Source of the DNA: Clavulina sp. PMI_390
Taxonomy: Eukaryota; Basidiomycota; Agaricomycetes; Cantharellales; Hydnaceae
Assembly (NCBI GenBank): GCA_015039315.1
Contig: WIDE01000025.1
Span: forward strand, 306,121-370,120
Reading direction: 5' to 3'
Length of the DNA: 64,000 nt
Below are positions 49,881 to 60,758 of the stretch, piece by piece (positions within the stretch are counted from its first letter, which is position 1; every line of letters starts with the position of its first letter). Position numbers and translations under genes: made by a program. The notes below the pieces were generated by a model, which worked only from the letters and a program-made list of their open reading frames with translations, was not told where the DNA came from and did not search any database.

Positions 49881-50150
49881 CTTGATTCAGATTTTCAACG
49901 TTTCAACGGGCACAAGGACGGCGGCGATAGACTGCAACGGTGATAGCGGCAATCTCCGTAGCAAAGCAAAGGAGATAAATCCCAAAAGAAACACAGATGC
50001 GACGAGGGGGGAAGGGCTGAGTGAGTGGGTAAGTAGAGGCGTCGCGTCGCTTGTTTGTCACGAGTCGTGCTTATAAGCTGCGCTCCTGATCGACTCTCCT
50101 CTTCTCTACCACCGCTCTATTTCTATCATTTTTGTGGGCTTTTCTATTGT
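49881..50150. promoter_or_regulatory. divergent promoter, kinase / UPF0739-like gene
   Basis: Only 270 bp separate the two start codons on opposite strands, so both promoters lie here. No clear TATA box was found. Confidence 0.5.
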
Positions 50151-51524
50151 ATGTCAGCCAGAATGCTCGCCGCAATTGTCGCGACCCTCCTTGTGCTTGA
50201 CACCCCGTCCGAGACATCTCAGGGCAGCCGCCATGCCCGCAGATACAACCGTCGTCCTGATCGTTTCAACCGTCTCGCCGAAGACCTCGAGCTGGTTGCT
50301 CTCCGCATTCGGTACATACACCTGCTTCCTTCAATTTGAATAGTTGTGAGAGGAAATCGAACCATGATCTGAGACTGTCGCACACACACATCCAGACAGG
50401 CATGTCTTGTCGAGCACTACTGGCCCTGGTCCCACCGCTCCTTTGAACGCATAATGCTCTCCTTACACAATGTGCGTGGGCACGAAAATACACACAATAA
50501 GTCAATTGCGAATCCCATAAAGCATGCTGAGCGCGAGGACGTGCCCGTTGCTTTGTAGATAAGCACTTTATTCCAAAGAGTGATCATACTGTATGCTGAG
50601 GAGGCAGACCAAGTCTTCTTTCTCAACCTCGACCTCTTCCAACGCTCCGAGCTAGTGGGTTCTCCGGGCCCGTCTATCCCTGATGGACCTTCTCGTCAAT
50701 TGCCTCCGACATCACCCGAGGAGCTCTACAACTCCCTATTCGTGGCACTACAAGGTCCGCGCCCCAGCGTAACCTCCGACAACGACATTCAGAAAGAATT
50801 GAAACCACTCTCGCGCATATTAACCTACATTCGTGACTCACTTCCGTCCGAGTCCGCCATTAGCTCATCTACGTCAGACCCAAGAGCTTCTGCTAGTGCC
50901 AGTAGTAGCAGTGTGATCGTCCTACCTGCTTCGCTTAATCTGGCCACCGGAATACTAGTGGCTCTTGCCGGCGTTCTACTGGAATATCCCGTCTGCTACC
51001 TCCCATTATCCTCCAACAAGCCAGATGAAGGTAGTAGTATATCATATTTGGCCGGTGAATCGCTCGATTTCTTCGAGGTTAGCCTTGTTGCCCAGGGCAA
51101 AGAGACAACGGTTCTCCCATTGTCTCAGTGCGTGTACCTGATTTACCATCATCCCCTACTTACTTGGGTGCTCACCATCATGACTCTCGGCCTCTTCAGG
51201 GAGCGTCGAGTTGTCATGAAGTTTTCATGTCCAACCAGCATCTACTCCGAGGGCGTCGATTCTATCAATCCTTCCACGTCGACGGATTTGGTTACAGCGG
51301 ACGCAATGACTCAGATCTCGAGTGGGACTCAAGATTCGGAGCCCCGCTTCAGCCGATCTTCGATCATTAGGAGAATACAAGATTTACTACAGCCGCGCGT
51401 GGGTGATTTGCGGAATCTGCAAAGGAGTTCTCTATATCCGTTGTCCGAGCCAGGACTTGGCGCACGCTCGTACGATCTAGATATTTCGGTGTTGACTGAG
51501 GTGGTCGATCGTATTGCACTATGA
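50151..51524 (+). CDS. UPF0739 (C1orf74)-like protein
   Basis: Exons 50151-50311, 50396-50471, 50559-51127 and 51200-51524 give 376 aa. Segments match the UPF0739/DUF4504 pattern: a middle part with NLATGILVALAGVLLEYPVCY (recalling LLGYPV.Y), DFFEVSL, then ERRVVMKFSCPTS (like LYSFSVP) and a C-terminus DLDISVLTEVVDRIAL. The last intron (51128-51199, 72 nt) is divisible by three and free of stops, so it stays open if retained. A Ser-rich loop (ISSSTSDPRASASASSSS) lies near residue 180. The function of this family is not known. Assignment is from memory of the family pattern. Confidence 0.6.
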
Positions 51525-51650
51525 GCATTGAGATAACGATGCGGACCTATCTGTTCTATTTATGAAGATTTTCCATCCCGATTCCTTCGTTCCAGAAAAT
51601 CACCCAGGGCGATTTGGGACGGATCGGGAATCGCGTGGGCTCGTGCTGTC

Positions 51651-53266
51651 ATGTGTTTGTTCAGGCTTGCCCAGCGCCTAGCACGCTCGCGCAATTCGTT
51701 CTGTGCGGCCAAGCAGCGTTCTTCAAACAGGGCTCAAATGGAAGGATTCATCTTAGATCTGATACATCTTCAGAGTACTCCTTGGGGGAAGGGTGCGGGC
51801 TGGATTGCCTCAACCAGGCCTGTGCCGCGTGAGTAGTCGATGTCTCTCAAGTCGCGTCGGGCGCTCGTGAACCAGGCTTCGTGGACCTCGAATAGATCGC
51901 AGCTGACTTTGTTGTTCATTTTCCTCCAGAAGAAACGCCTTTGGAACCTCATATCCACCGTCTCCCTACCGAAGTCCTCGCTTTGGTCTTCAGCGTCCCT
52001 TTACAGTCAGCGCGCACCCTGGGGGACAAAGGAGCTTATTACAAGCTACTGGGGACGCTTCGCTTAGTCTGTCATGAGTGGAACGATATAGTGAAGGCAA
52101 CTCCCTTACTGTGGAGTCTGATCGACACGAGATCAATCTCACCCCCAGGCTCGAAGCGTGAACCGCACAAGACGATCTTGCGCCGACTGAGAAAGACACT
52201 CCGCCTCTCTCAAAATTCGCCGCTCGACGTGTTTATCTATGCAGAAAGTGCGAGCCTCGCGCAGCTGCGACGCATGCTCCGAATCATCTCCCCTCATTTG
52301 TCGCGAGCCCGCAGGATCTCGATCGTTGTCGACAATATGGAAGAACTACTTGCCATTTTTCCTCTCAAAGGCAGCTTCCGCTCCCTTGTTGAGTTTTCCG
52401 TTCAAGATAACTCACCTGTTGTCTTCACCCTCGAGCTGTTCGGGCCCAAAGCAGATCTCGGAGCTCTCCGCAAGATTGACGTCAAAGGGGTTAGCTTGCG
52501 ATCAGCTGAGATTGCAAAATTCAATAAAGGACAGCTGCAGCACCTCACTGTGGAGCAGGCTTGCCTCAAACTTCCCCAAATGACGAGCTTTTTAGCCTCC
52601 TGCCGCGATCTTGCATCTCTATCCATTGACCGCATGCACCGAGATGACGATATTCTCTCCCTTGCCCCTCTCACAGCACCGATTGTGACCCTCCCGAACC
52701 TATACACACTTCTAATTCCAGGGTTAGCTTTGCTATGGTATATCGAAGCTCCAAACCTTGCTATCCTCTCCATTATGAACGAGCTGATGGGGGAACCAAA
52801 CATTGATNNNNNNNNNNNNNNNNNNNNNNNNNNNNNNNNNNNNNNNNNNNNNNNNNNNNNNNNNNNNNNNNNNNNNNNNNNNNNNNNNNNNNNNNNNNNN
52901 NNNNNNNNNNNNNNNNNNNNNNNNNNNNNNNNNNNNNNNNNNNNNNNNNNNNNNNNNNNNNNNNNNNNNNNNNNNNNNNNNNNNNNNNNNNNNNNNNNNN
53001 NNNNNNNNNNNNNNNNNNNNNNNNNNNNNNNNNNNNNNNNNNNNNNNNNNNNNNNNNNNNNNNNNNNNNNNNNNNNNNNNNNNNNNNNNNNNNNNNNNNN
53101 NNNNNNNNNNNNNNNNNNNNNNNNNNNNNNNNNNNNNNNNNNNNNNNNNNNNNNNNNNNNNNNNNNNNNNNNNNNNNNNNNNNNNNNNNNNNNNNNNATG
53201 GTGGGAGAGGAGTGGAAGTCTGTTTTGCAGACCTTTGGCAACAGACTTTATACCTTGCCTATGTGA
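51651..53266 (+). CDS. F-box/LRR-like protein, with assembly gap
   Basis: Exons 51651-51828 and 51930-53266 (GTGAGT donor, CTCCAG acceptor, phase 1) give about 504 aa, of which 130 are unknown because of the N run. The junction restores QETPLEPHIHRLPTEVLALVF; HRLPTEVLALVFS is an F-box-like segment, followed by LRLVCHEWNDIVKATPLLWSL. The rest has regularly spaced Leu-rich segments typical of the F-box families of Agaricomycetes (LRKIDVKGV, LPNLYTLLIPGLALLWYI). The C-terminus after the gap is GEEWKSVLQTFGNRLYTLPM. The start could also be a later Met at about 51738. Probably an SCF substrate adaptor (inference). Confidence 0.7.
52808..53197. other. assembly gap, 390 N
   Basis: A run of exactly 390 Ns interrupts the F-box/LRR-like gene. 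The frame is kept across it, and the matching segment of the paralogue (55189-55574) is 386 nt, so the gap size is realistic. Confidence 0.95.
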
Positions 53267-53792
53267 CATCAAGCTCCCCTCCATGCTCGGTCCTTTTTTG
53301 CACTATATCCTTCGCTCATGGCGAAGGGTAATGCGGGACTCACAATTTTTATCAAACCTTCTGGCGACTTTCCGGTCCCACATCATTTCTCCTGCCTGCT
53401 CTTCCGCTGCTATGCACGCTGATTCCTCACCGTAAAACCCGCCATTATAGCTCGCAAGCTCACGGCAAATACAGACGAACGATTTCTTGATGTGCCAACA
53501 TTCCACCCTGTGGGTGTAGTAGCATCCTCTGTTTCAAAGAATGCGACTACCCACGTCTCACCCTATCATCTTGTTCCATGACTCGCCACGAGTCTACCCT
53601 TTATCTTGACATTCCCGCTACAAATTCGCCTCACTGTATAATTCTGTATGCAGAAGCAAAAGCTTTCTGCCATATGCGAATAAAACCACAGCATGAATTC
53701 TCGTACTTTTGATATTTATCCCACAGGTCCTGCTGTAATCTTCGGTCATTAGGGGAAAACAAGCAGTAATAAAATCTTGCGTGATGATTTAA

Positions 53793-53902
53793 TGAGAAGT
53801 TCTATGACTCAGTTGTCTGAGTTAGGACTTGGTACACGCTCGTGCGACGTGGATCATGATGTTTCAGTGTTGACTAAGGTGGTAGATCGTATGGCGGTAT
53901 GA
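53793..53902 (+). pseudogene. duplicated 3' end of the UPF0739-like gene
   Basis: About 36 codons (ELGLGTRSCDVDHDVSVL, then TKVVDRMAV and TGA) copy the end of the gene at 50151 (EPGLGARSYDLDISVL...). There is one extra codon and no upstream gene body. It marks the left edge of duplication copy 2. Confidence 0.65.
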
Positions 53903-54026
53903 GCATATGGATAGCGATTCAGCTGTATAATTTTTACCAGCCAGAGTTATTTTTTTCCAATTCCTCCCCTTCAAAAAAAGCCCTGGGGCGGATCGGGAAT
54001 CGCGTTGGTTCGTGCTGTCACTTGCT

Positions 54027-55643
54027 AGTCCAAGTTTGCCCGCCGCTTACCTCTTCGTGAATCGCTCCGTCCAGCCAAGCAGCGCTCCTCAGTGAAGCTG
54101 AAGATTGGTAGAAATATCTCAAATATCAGTAGACTTACGATGGATACTCCTGGTGGATCGGGCCTGAGCTTGAACGCGTCGACCAAATCTGGACTGTGTG
54201 AGTGAATGCCTCGAGCGCTCGGCTTCTCGGTCACTGCTGCCTTTACGAGCCTGCTTTTGACACCCCTTCCATTAAAATACCCTAAGTCCAGTGTTTTCCA
54301 CAAGAAACGGCTTTGATTTGCGAGTCTCACATTCACCGTCTTCCTACCGAACTACTCGCTTTGATCTTCAGCGCTCCTCTCAAGTCGGTACGTAGCGCCA
54401 AGGAAAAAGGAGAATTTTACAGTTCTCTCGCAACGCTTCGCTTGGCCTGCCACGACTGGAACGCTATAGTGAAGAATACGCCTCTCCTATGGACCTTGGT
54501 CGATACTAGGTCACTCACGGCACCCCGCTCTCAGCGTGAGACGCACAAGATGATCTTGCGTCGGTTGAGGAAAACTCTTCGCCTCTCCCGAAAATCGCCG
54601 TTGGACGTATTTATCCATGCGCAGGGCTCGAACATGGTGCAGTTCAGACGCATGCTCCGGGTCGTCTTGCCTCATTTGTCAAGGACTCACATCCTCACCA
54701 TCATCATCGACAGCTTCAAGGAAGCGGACGCAGTTTTCCCTCTCAAAGGCAGCTTGTGCTGTCTTGCTTCACTTTGCGTCGAGGATCCGTCAATGCTTCT
54801 CTTTATTCCCACCCTTTTCAGTCCCAGAGCGAACCTCCAGCAACTGCGCACTATTAATTGTAAAGGGGTTGGATTAGAGGCCCTCAAAAAAGAGGGAAAA
54901 ATTATTCCAGGAGAAGTAGAAGGTCTTTTCATGGAGCAAACGCATCTCAACCTCGTCCCAACAATGAATTTCCTGTCTTCTTTTCGCAACCTAACTAACC
55001 TATCCCTTGACCACATGTGCAAGGCTCTCTATATCCCCACTCTTACTCCTCTCACCACGCCAATTGTCGTCCTGCCTACGCTTACAACCCTTCAGATTCA
55101 AGGCTTGGCTTTGTTGTGGTACATCGACGCTCCCAGCCTTGATTCCCTCTCCGTGATGGGCCTCATCACACAGGAACCAAGCATGGATCTGAGCGCCTCA
55201 TGGGTCGCTGACACGTATACCTATATTCTTGATCACGGCGTTGAAGCTGCCCTGCAGAGTCCAGTTCATCGGCCGCTCGCCCAATTATTCTCCAGCACCC
55301 ACCTCCAGTCCCTTGTTCTGTTTGTTTACCCATACGCCCGTACCATTGTTAGAATCCTTGGCACCAAAGCAGGAAAACTCTGTAGCCTCGACATAAAACC
55401 GGGGAATGTGTTGCTCGCGCCAGATACCGTACTCTCGAGCTAACTACTCTCATTATCGGCGGTGCCAATATTTCCAACCCGCTACCTGAGCTGATCCATC
55501 CTTCCGACGCAGTCGATCTTCTCGGTAATCGGGACCATCTCCAATTCTATCTATTTCAACGATCGTTGGAAGCGTTGGAGGGAGAAGAATGGGAAGCTGT
55601 TTTCCGAACCTTTGGAGCGAGGTTGCATACAATGCCAATTTGA
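54027..55643 (+). pseudogene. F-box/LRR-like paralogue, frameshifted
   Basis: The main exon starts at about 54305 (CACAAG acceptor) and reads HIHRLPTELLALIFSAPL, LRLACHDWNAIVKNTPLLW and many Leu-rich segments matching the gene at 51651. The reading frame meets TAA at 55441-55443. A +2 frame continues with ELTTLIIGGANISN and ends LEGEEWEAVFRTFGARL..MPI at 55643, matching the C-terminus of the paralogue, so one base is missing near 55437. The upstream exon (54027-54200) aligns with exon 1 of the paralogue but has no usable in-frame ATG: a donor and acceptor join there would create a stop. Two lesions suggest a pseudogene. Confidence 0.65.
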
Positions 55644-56252
55644 CACCGAGATCTGCTCGGCACGATTGACCTTTCACTGCATCGCATACTCCACTGGTGG
55701 CAACAGTCAATACTGGAATCGCTACCCTATGGCGAACTGTGAAAAACCCTATCAACGATTATACTCGACTATCTCAAATTCCAAATTCAGCCATTACAGC
55801 TCATGTGTCGGTGACACGGGCAGTCGAATAGCTTCTTGATGCCAAGATATCCCCTTTATGAGTTTGGTGATATACTCATGTCGAGCGAATCCGCGTCTCG
55901 TCTTATCCTCTTGTTCCATGACTACTCATCCTCTTGGCCCATATCTTGACATTCCCACCGCGAATTTTTTTCGTTGTATAGATTTGATATGCAGAAGCAG
56001 AAGCCTCGTCCCCAGATGCGAAAATCGTGGAGCACGAGTTTCTGGTAATCTTGGTATTTATCCTCCATGCCTCACTGTAAAATTATCCTTGCACTCGAAT
56101 TCCTGTACTTGCTATCGAACTCCTTTGACCCATTCATAGCTTCGCGCCATACATATCAAGTATTCGATATCATGGAATATAATAATGTACATCCACAAAT
56201 GTTCTCCACTACGAAACTCCATGAGGCGCTTTCCTCGTGATAAGCTGAGTTT
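55644..56252. other. intergenic, part of duplicated block
   Basis: 3' flanks of the F-box pseudogene and dynamin-like gene. No gene; repeated at 63475-63970 with a small insertion near 63590. Confidence 0.5.
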
Positions 56253-59200
56253 TCACATTGGCGCGCCAGCCTGCTGCTGCCATTCCTCGATCATACTCTG
56301 TGCAGTCTCGAGGCGGTCCAACTGATGTCTGATATTTTCTCGCTCTGCGGCAATCTCTCGGGGTTCGGCGACGTATGCTGCACATTGATCCTTTGCCTTG
56401 GGGCCGGAGATGCCGAGGTCGTGGAGGAGAGCGACACCAAGGTCCTTGCCAAACCCACGCACGAACTCCATGTCAATAGCAAGGGAGACATAATCGGCAA
56501 AACGCTTGAAGGCCACTATGATATTGGCATATGGAAGCGAGGGCAATCAGCGGGTGAGAAATAAGGGGCATGTCTGATCACACCTTGCCAGTAGGCTCGA
56601 ACATCAGCCATAATTTCGATAGCTTCGTTGCTGCTGTCGGTGGGGAGCAGTGGAAGCAGATCTTGAGCGGCAGTTGTATCGCCATCGATAATACGCTCCA
56701 GAAGGAGCTTTCGTTTATTTTCTCTCGCTTTCCCCGCCTCTTCCTCAATCTCGGCGGCGGACTGGACTACGCTGGCGGCATATATGGGCCTTCGGTGGGG
56801 CATTGTTTGAACATAGGTAGGCGATGAGGCGCATATGTATGATTCGACCTCCACCGTTGGTGACGACGTTTCGACGACCAAGATGGTGGCCTGAGGATCC
56901 GGACGAATTACCCGAGGAGGGCTCGGGGGACGTGGGGGGGTTGCCATCCATCGACGAACCAGAGCCCCTTCACCAATATGTTTCCAGCGATACGATCTGT
57001 AGAGCACGGAGAGCTTCTGCTTATAGTCACGAATATAGTGGGGGTTCAATGTGAAAGTAGATTGTTGTTCCATCTCGTACAGCCAGCTGATGTATCGGCG
57101 AGCGTTCTTGCTGAGGGTATTCCGCCTGTTTTTCAGCGTAGCACTACATAAGACCATCCGATACATGTGTGTTAGTATTAGGAATGAGGAAAACCGATTA
57201 AGGGGCGGTCTGAAGGAAGGGAGCCTCGCTTACTTCACTTTTCTATTGAGAGAAGGGTACTTGGAGAAATGAGCACGCGAGATATCCATAAAGTGCCTGT
57301 GAACAGTTTCGTCACTTTGAGCGATGAAGGAATTGATTGGTGAATTCCAGAGCTCGACAAAAGCTTGGATAAGCTCGCGCTTTACCGGGAAAGGCACGTT
57401 ATCAGGAAGCTCCCGAGAAATAGATCTGTATGAGTTACCCCTGATGAGATCTTCACCTTAGAGATCACGTAGCGAGCTTACTCTTTTGCCCGTGACTCTA
57501 CATCGTTGAGATACAGTATGGGATATGTTCCATCCGTTCCCAGGTCGCGCTCCTCGTCAGTGAGGAACAGAATAATAGGTGGGGTAGATGCCGACGAGCG
57601 TTCTGTATCGACGCGGAAGGGCACAAATATTGGAGCGCTGGCTCGAATGTCGTGGCGAAATGACCTTCCGTGCGAATTGATCTTTTGAATCAGGCCACCT
57701 CTATCAGGCGTGCCTCCGATTTCTCGATCAACTTGTCTCTCAAACTTCCATATTAGCCCCATGACTTCCTGGACGGGGTCATTCGAGGGGGGAGAAGGGA
57801 GTCGACTGAACCGATCCTGGGTTTCTGCTAGAATCCTTTCAATCTCTTTGAGGAGTTCAGGAAGCCTGGATGATAGATACCGTTTGGCTATAGCTGCGAT
57901 AGACTGAGGCAGACCTGATTTGCTTACTTTTCAGCAATAAGCTCTGACAGTAAGAAACTGAGTTGCTGGGTCAGGCTCGGCACACCATACCGATCGCGCA
58001 AAGTAAACTGGTTGACCCATGGAGGATTACCGAAGAACTCAGTCTCGTGCTCACGAGCTGCTTCCCAAGTGATATTCTGGCGGAGTTGCTCAGGCCCTGG
58101 TAGCTTGACACAATACCATCCGTTCTCGACATGCATCACCTGATTGTTGAGTAGCTTGAACCAGGTGGCCTCCTGGCCGACTTCGATGCGGTCGGGCTTG
58201 GTTGTTACGCCTGATGTAAAGAAGTTTTAGTATCAATCAAGGTGAGCTCGAGTTCATGACCATGATCGGGTGAGCCTGTGAACCCACCAATTGTTCGACG
58301 ACCAGTTGAATCATATTTTTTGACAAGATCGTACGCCCCTTGGTTATCGGGGTCAGCTAGAATGGATATGATCAGTCGCCTGACTTTACGCATCACCCAG
58401 CTCCAGCCCGACTTACTTTCGCACGTAACAGTCAACAGGATGAGCGCATTAGGGTTTTTTACATACTCGCAAGCCAATTGGCGAACTGCTTGTACATCAT
58501 GCTCGCCCCCACCAACCACGCTCGTAGCGATGATACCTATCAAGGTGTGTCAGTCACTCCGCATGCATTTGAGTCTTCTGAAGGTACAGACCTGGAAGAT
58601 CAACAAAGGAGAGATCAACGACTTCAGGACCAGAGACTTTAAGCACAATAGTGTTCCCAGAGAATGTGATGGCAGAGGTAGTTGGAGGTTCCCCCGTCAA
58701 GAACGACTCGGGGAAGTTAGCGTTACCAAGGTCGGGGTTCAGGATGGCGAGTTGAGCTCGAGCGACGCGATCTTTCACTTCCGCGGGATCTTCAATGGTT
58801 CCGCCAAAGGGCATCTGTCTCTGTCCTCCCGTAAGGGGCTGGCCATATGAATCGTACTTGAAGCGGAGATACACGGCACACTTCCAAGGATCAGGAGTTT
58901 GGATCATCGTGCACTCCGTGGGGCATCTGTCAAGCGAATATGGTCTGTGGGATGACAGATAGGTAGCGTTGAGTGAGCCAACCTTGTGCATGTTCCACTC
59001 GCTCGAGGGAGAGCGATCTGTGGGTTATGTCAGCTCGCTGCAACCAATTTTCGAGAGGAACGAAGATATCATACCCTCGAGATGGATTCGATGAGGGATG
59101 ACTTCCCCGCTGACTGAGAGCCTAATACACATATTTGAGGAAGATTTAAATCGAGTGATAATCTGTAACAAACTCTTCAATACCACGATAATACCACAGA

Positions 59201-59322
59201 ACCAGGCGAACAGCTCATTCATACCCAGCATCTTGGAGTTCACTGCCAATTTTTACATTGATCGTTCGGCGTAGATCAAGCTGTTGAGAGTATGATGACT
59301 TTGCGAGTGGTAGGGAGGCCAT
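56253..59322 (-). CDS. dynamin-family GTPase
   Basis: Eleven minus-strand exons give 808 aa: 59322-59225, 59162-59075, 59017-58983, 58926-58592, 58536-58417, 58356-58288, 58210-57928, 57865-57482, 57425-57234, 57143-56584 and 56515-56253. GTPase motifs: G1 GSQSAGKSS (47-55), G2 region LPRASGTCTRCPTE, G3 DLPG (183-186) and G4 TKPD (252-255). The middle and stalk region follows; the C-terminal GED-like helix (LDRLETAQSMIEEW) closes the protein. There is no PH domain or membrane segment, so it resembles fungal Mx/Vps1-like dynamins that remodel membranes. A Pro-rich linker with PTPPRPPSPP-like character lies near residue 620. All junctions agree in frame. A second copy begins at the window edge. 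Confidence 0.85.
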
Positions 59323-60017
59323 CCTGAAGGTTGCAGAGGAAGTGCGGTCGGTATACCCCCACTTTATAGCAAGCAGGATCTCATGACAGTGGCAGGGCAA
59401 GTAACAAGCACGGTTTAAGAAGTTTATGGCATAATAACGATGGTATTCCTAGCAAAGATTAACGCGCGGGTGGATGAAGCTACGGAGAGCAGGCAACGAG
59501 GCATCATCAATCATGGCTAGGCACTGCACCAGAGCGTGGATGACCATTGAAGGTGCGGTGCAAGCGATTGATAGCGCGTGATAAAGTACAATACAGAACC
59601 CAACACAAGCCGCGGGGAGCTCGTAGGGGAGATAGCGTTGACTGAACCGTTCAAGGAGAGGAAAACAGAATGCGGCAACGTTCAGGTGCACGTGGCCACT
59701 GTTCCCACGCTTCGAGACGACGGCTGCATTTGACGTGGGGCAATTCTTATTAGCTCCAAACATGTAATCGCTATCTAGAGCTTCAAGATGTACACGTAGC
59801 CGTCATAATCTTTTTGACCCACCGAACCCATCGTGGTCGCCTCTACCTCATGCGACGCAGCAGAGACTGGAGGAGCAGTACACTACCCTGTTGCGCCCCG
59901 TCATGGAGCGAGGGCGACAGGTGGTGCGGGCCCTGAGGCGGATTATGAGTCAGTGCCGTACGTCCTGCCTCCTGGCGAGCAGCCAAGTCCCGAGAACGCA
60001 CCACAGCCCCAGGAAGC
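59323..60017. other. intergenic, GC-rich right part
   Basis: Promoter of the dynamin-like gene. From 59833 an open frame (SVPYVLPPGEQPSPENAPQ) runs into a stop at 60051, overlapping the next ORF in another frame. It may be the 5' part of the same gene, displaced by one base. Confidence 0.35.
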
Positions 60018-60389
60018 ATGTCCACGTCGACACAACCGCTCAGCATCGTGACGGGTGGCGCACCCTACCGATACGGTGTGAGCGGCCCACCATGTTCTGC
60101 TGGTAGACCCAGCTCATGCAATGCTCCAGGTAACAAGGGAGCGATGGCCATGATGGATCGCCAGAATACCGCTGTGGCACCCAACGCAACTGCGCGGTTC
60201 GTCGTGCATGAGAACGCGAGAAGCGTGGAGGGCGGTGATGATGAAAAGGGTAAATGGAGTGAGGAAGAAGTGGTGGATCTGCCGCCTCAGTATGACTCAT
60301 TAGACGCGCTGATCCCACCTAAGAGGCGGCCTAGCCACATCGGCTCCACGGCTGCCTCCTTGTTCGGAGCTCTGAGGCGTTACCCATGA
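60018..60389 (+). CDS. hypothetical protein with PPxY motif
   Basis: A 123-codon ORF, Ala/Pro/Gly-rich and probably disordered, with an acidic segment (EGGDDEKGKWSEEE) and DLPPQYDSL near residue 90. PPQY is a PPxY motif of the kind bound by WW domains of Nedd4/Rsp5 ubiquitin ligases. It is isolated and may be the C-terminal tail of a gene whose 5' part (59833-60051) is out of frame. No homology recognised. Confidence 0.4.
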   Translation: MSTSTQPLSIVTGGAPYRYGVSGPPCSAGRPSSCNAPGNKGAMAMMDRQNTAVAPNATARFVVHENARSVEGGDDEKGKWSEEEVVDLPPQYDSLDALIPPKRRPSHIGSTAASLFGALRRYP

Positions 60390-60758
60390 CACAACCAACA
60401 TATTATCGCATCCGACCATTGCTCGTGCTCATAAAAAACAATCAGTCCTCACTCTCCCTTGCACCATCGTTGAGCTCTCCGACTTCCTAAATGTGTTGCG
60501 GGTCTTCCCCCTCGAACTACCTCTCCATTGGCACGCTCAAGCCACTAGGCTACGTCCTGAATTGATTGAAGCATTTTCGGCGGGAAGTGAATAGTAAAGC
60601 CTCTCGTGTGGTGGGCTGGACAGCGTCCCAAGCTGACGCACATTCGTAAGTGTGCCCAGTATCAATGCGTTGTACAACTGGATCACATTTTTTGGGACAT
60701 AGCCGTATCCGTTATTTTGAAGAAATGAGACAGAGTCTCCAGATTCACAGTCGGTTAT
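60390..60758. other. intergenic between convergent genes
   Basis: No gene; 3' flank of the DUF4139 gene. Confidence 0.4.

Larger units (their letters stand above)
51440..53700. repeat. segmental duplication, copy 1
   Basis: Runs from the last exon of the UPF0739-like gene through the F-box gene and its 3' flank. It aligns with 53793-56140 (copy 2), and its 3' flank partly with 63333-64000 (copy 3). Confidence 0.7.
53793..56285. repeat. segmental duplication, copy 2
   Basis: Contains the 3' tail of the UPF0739-like gene, the F-box pseudogene, its 3' flank and the 3' end of the dynamin-like gene. The right part (55500-56285) recurs at 63333-64000. Confidence 0.7.

Noticed and set aside
52402..53241. 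Long minus-strand ORF across the N run
   Set aside because: Its length comes from Ns read as open codons, and it is antisense to the F-box/LRR-like gene.
54025..54336. 103-codon minus-strand ORF
   Set aside because: Antisense to the exon-1 region of the F-box pseudogene, which aligns with the paralogue on the plus strand.
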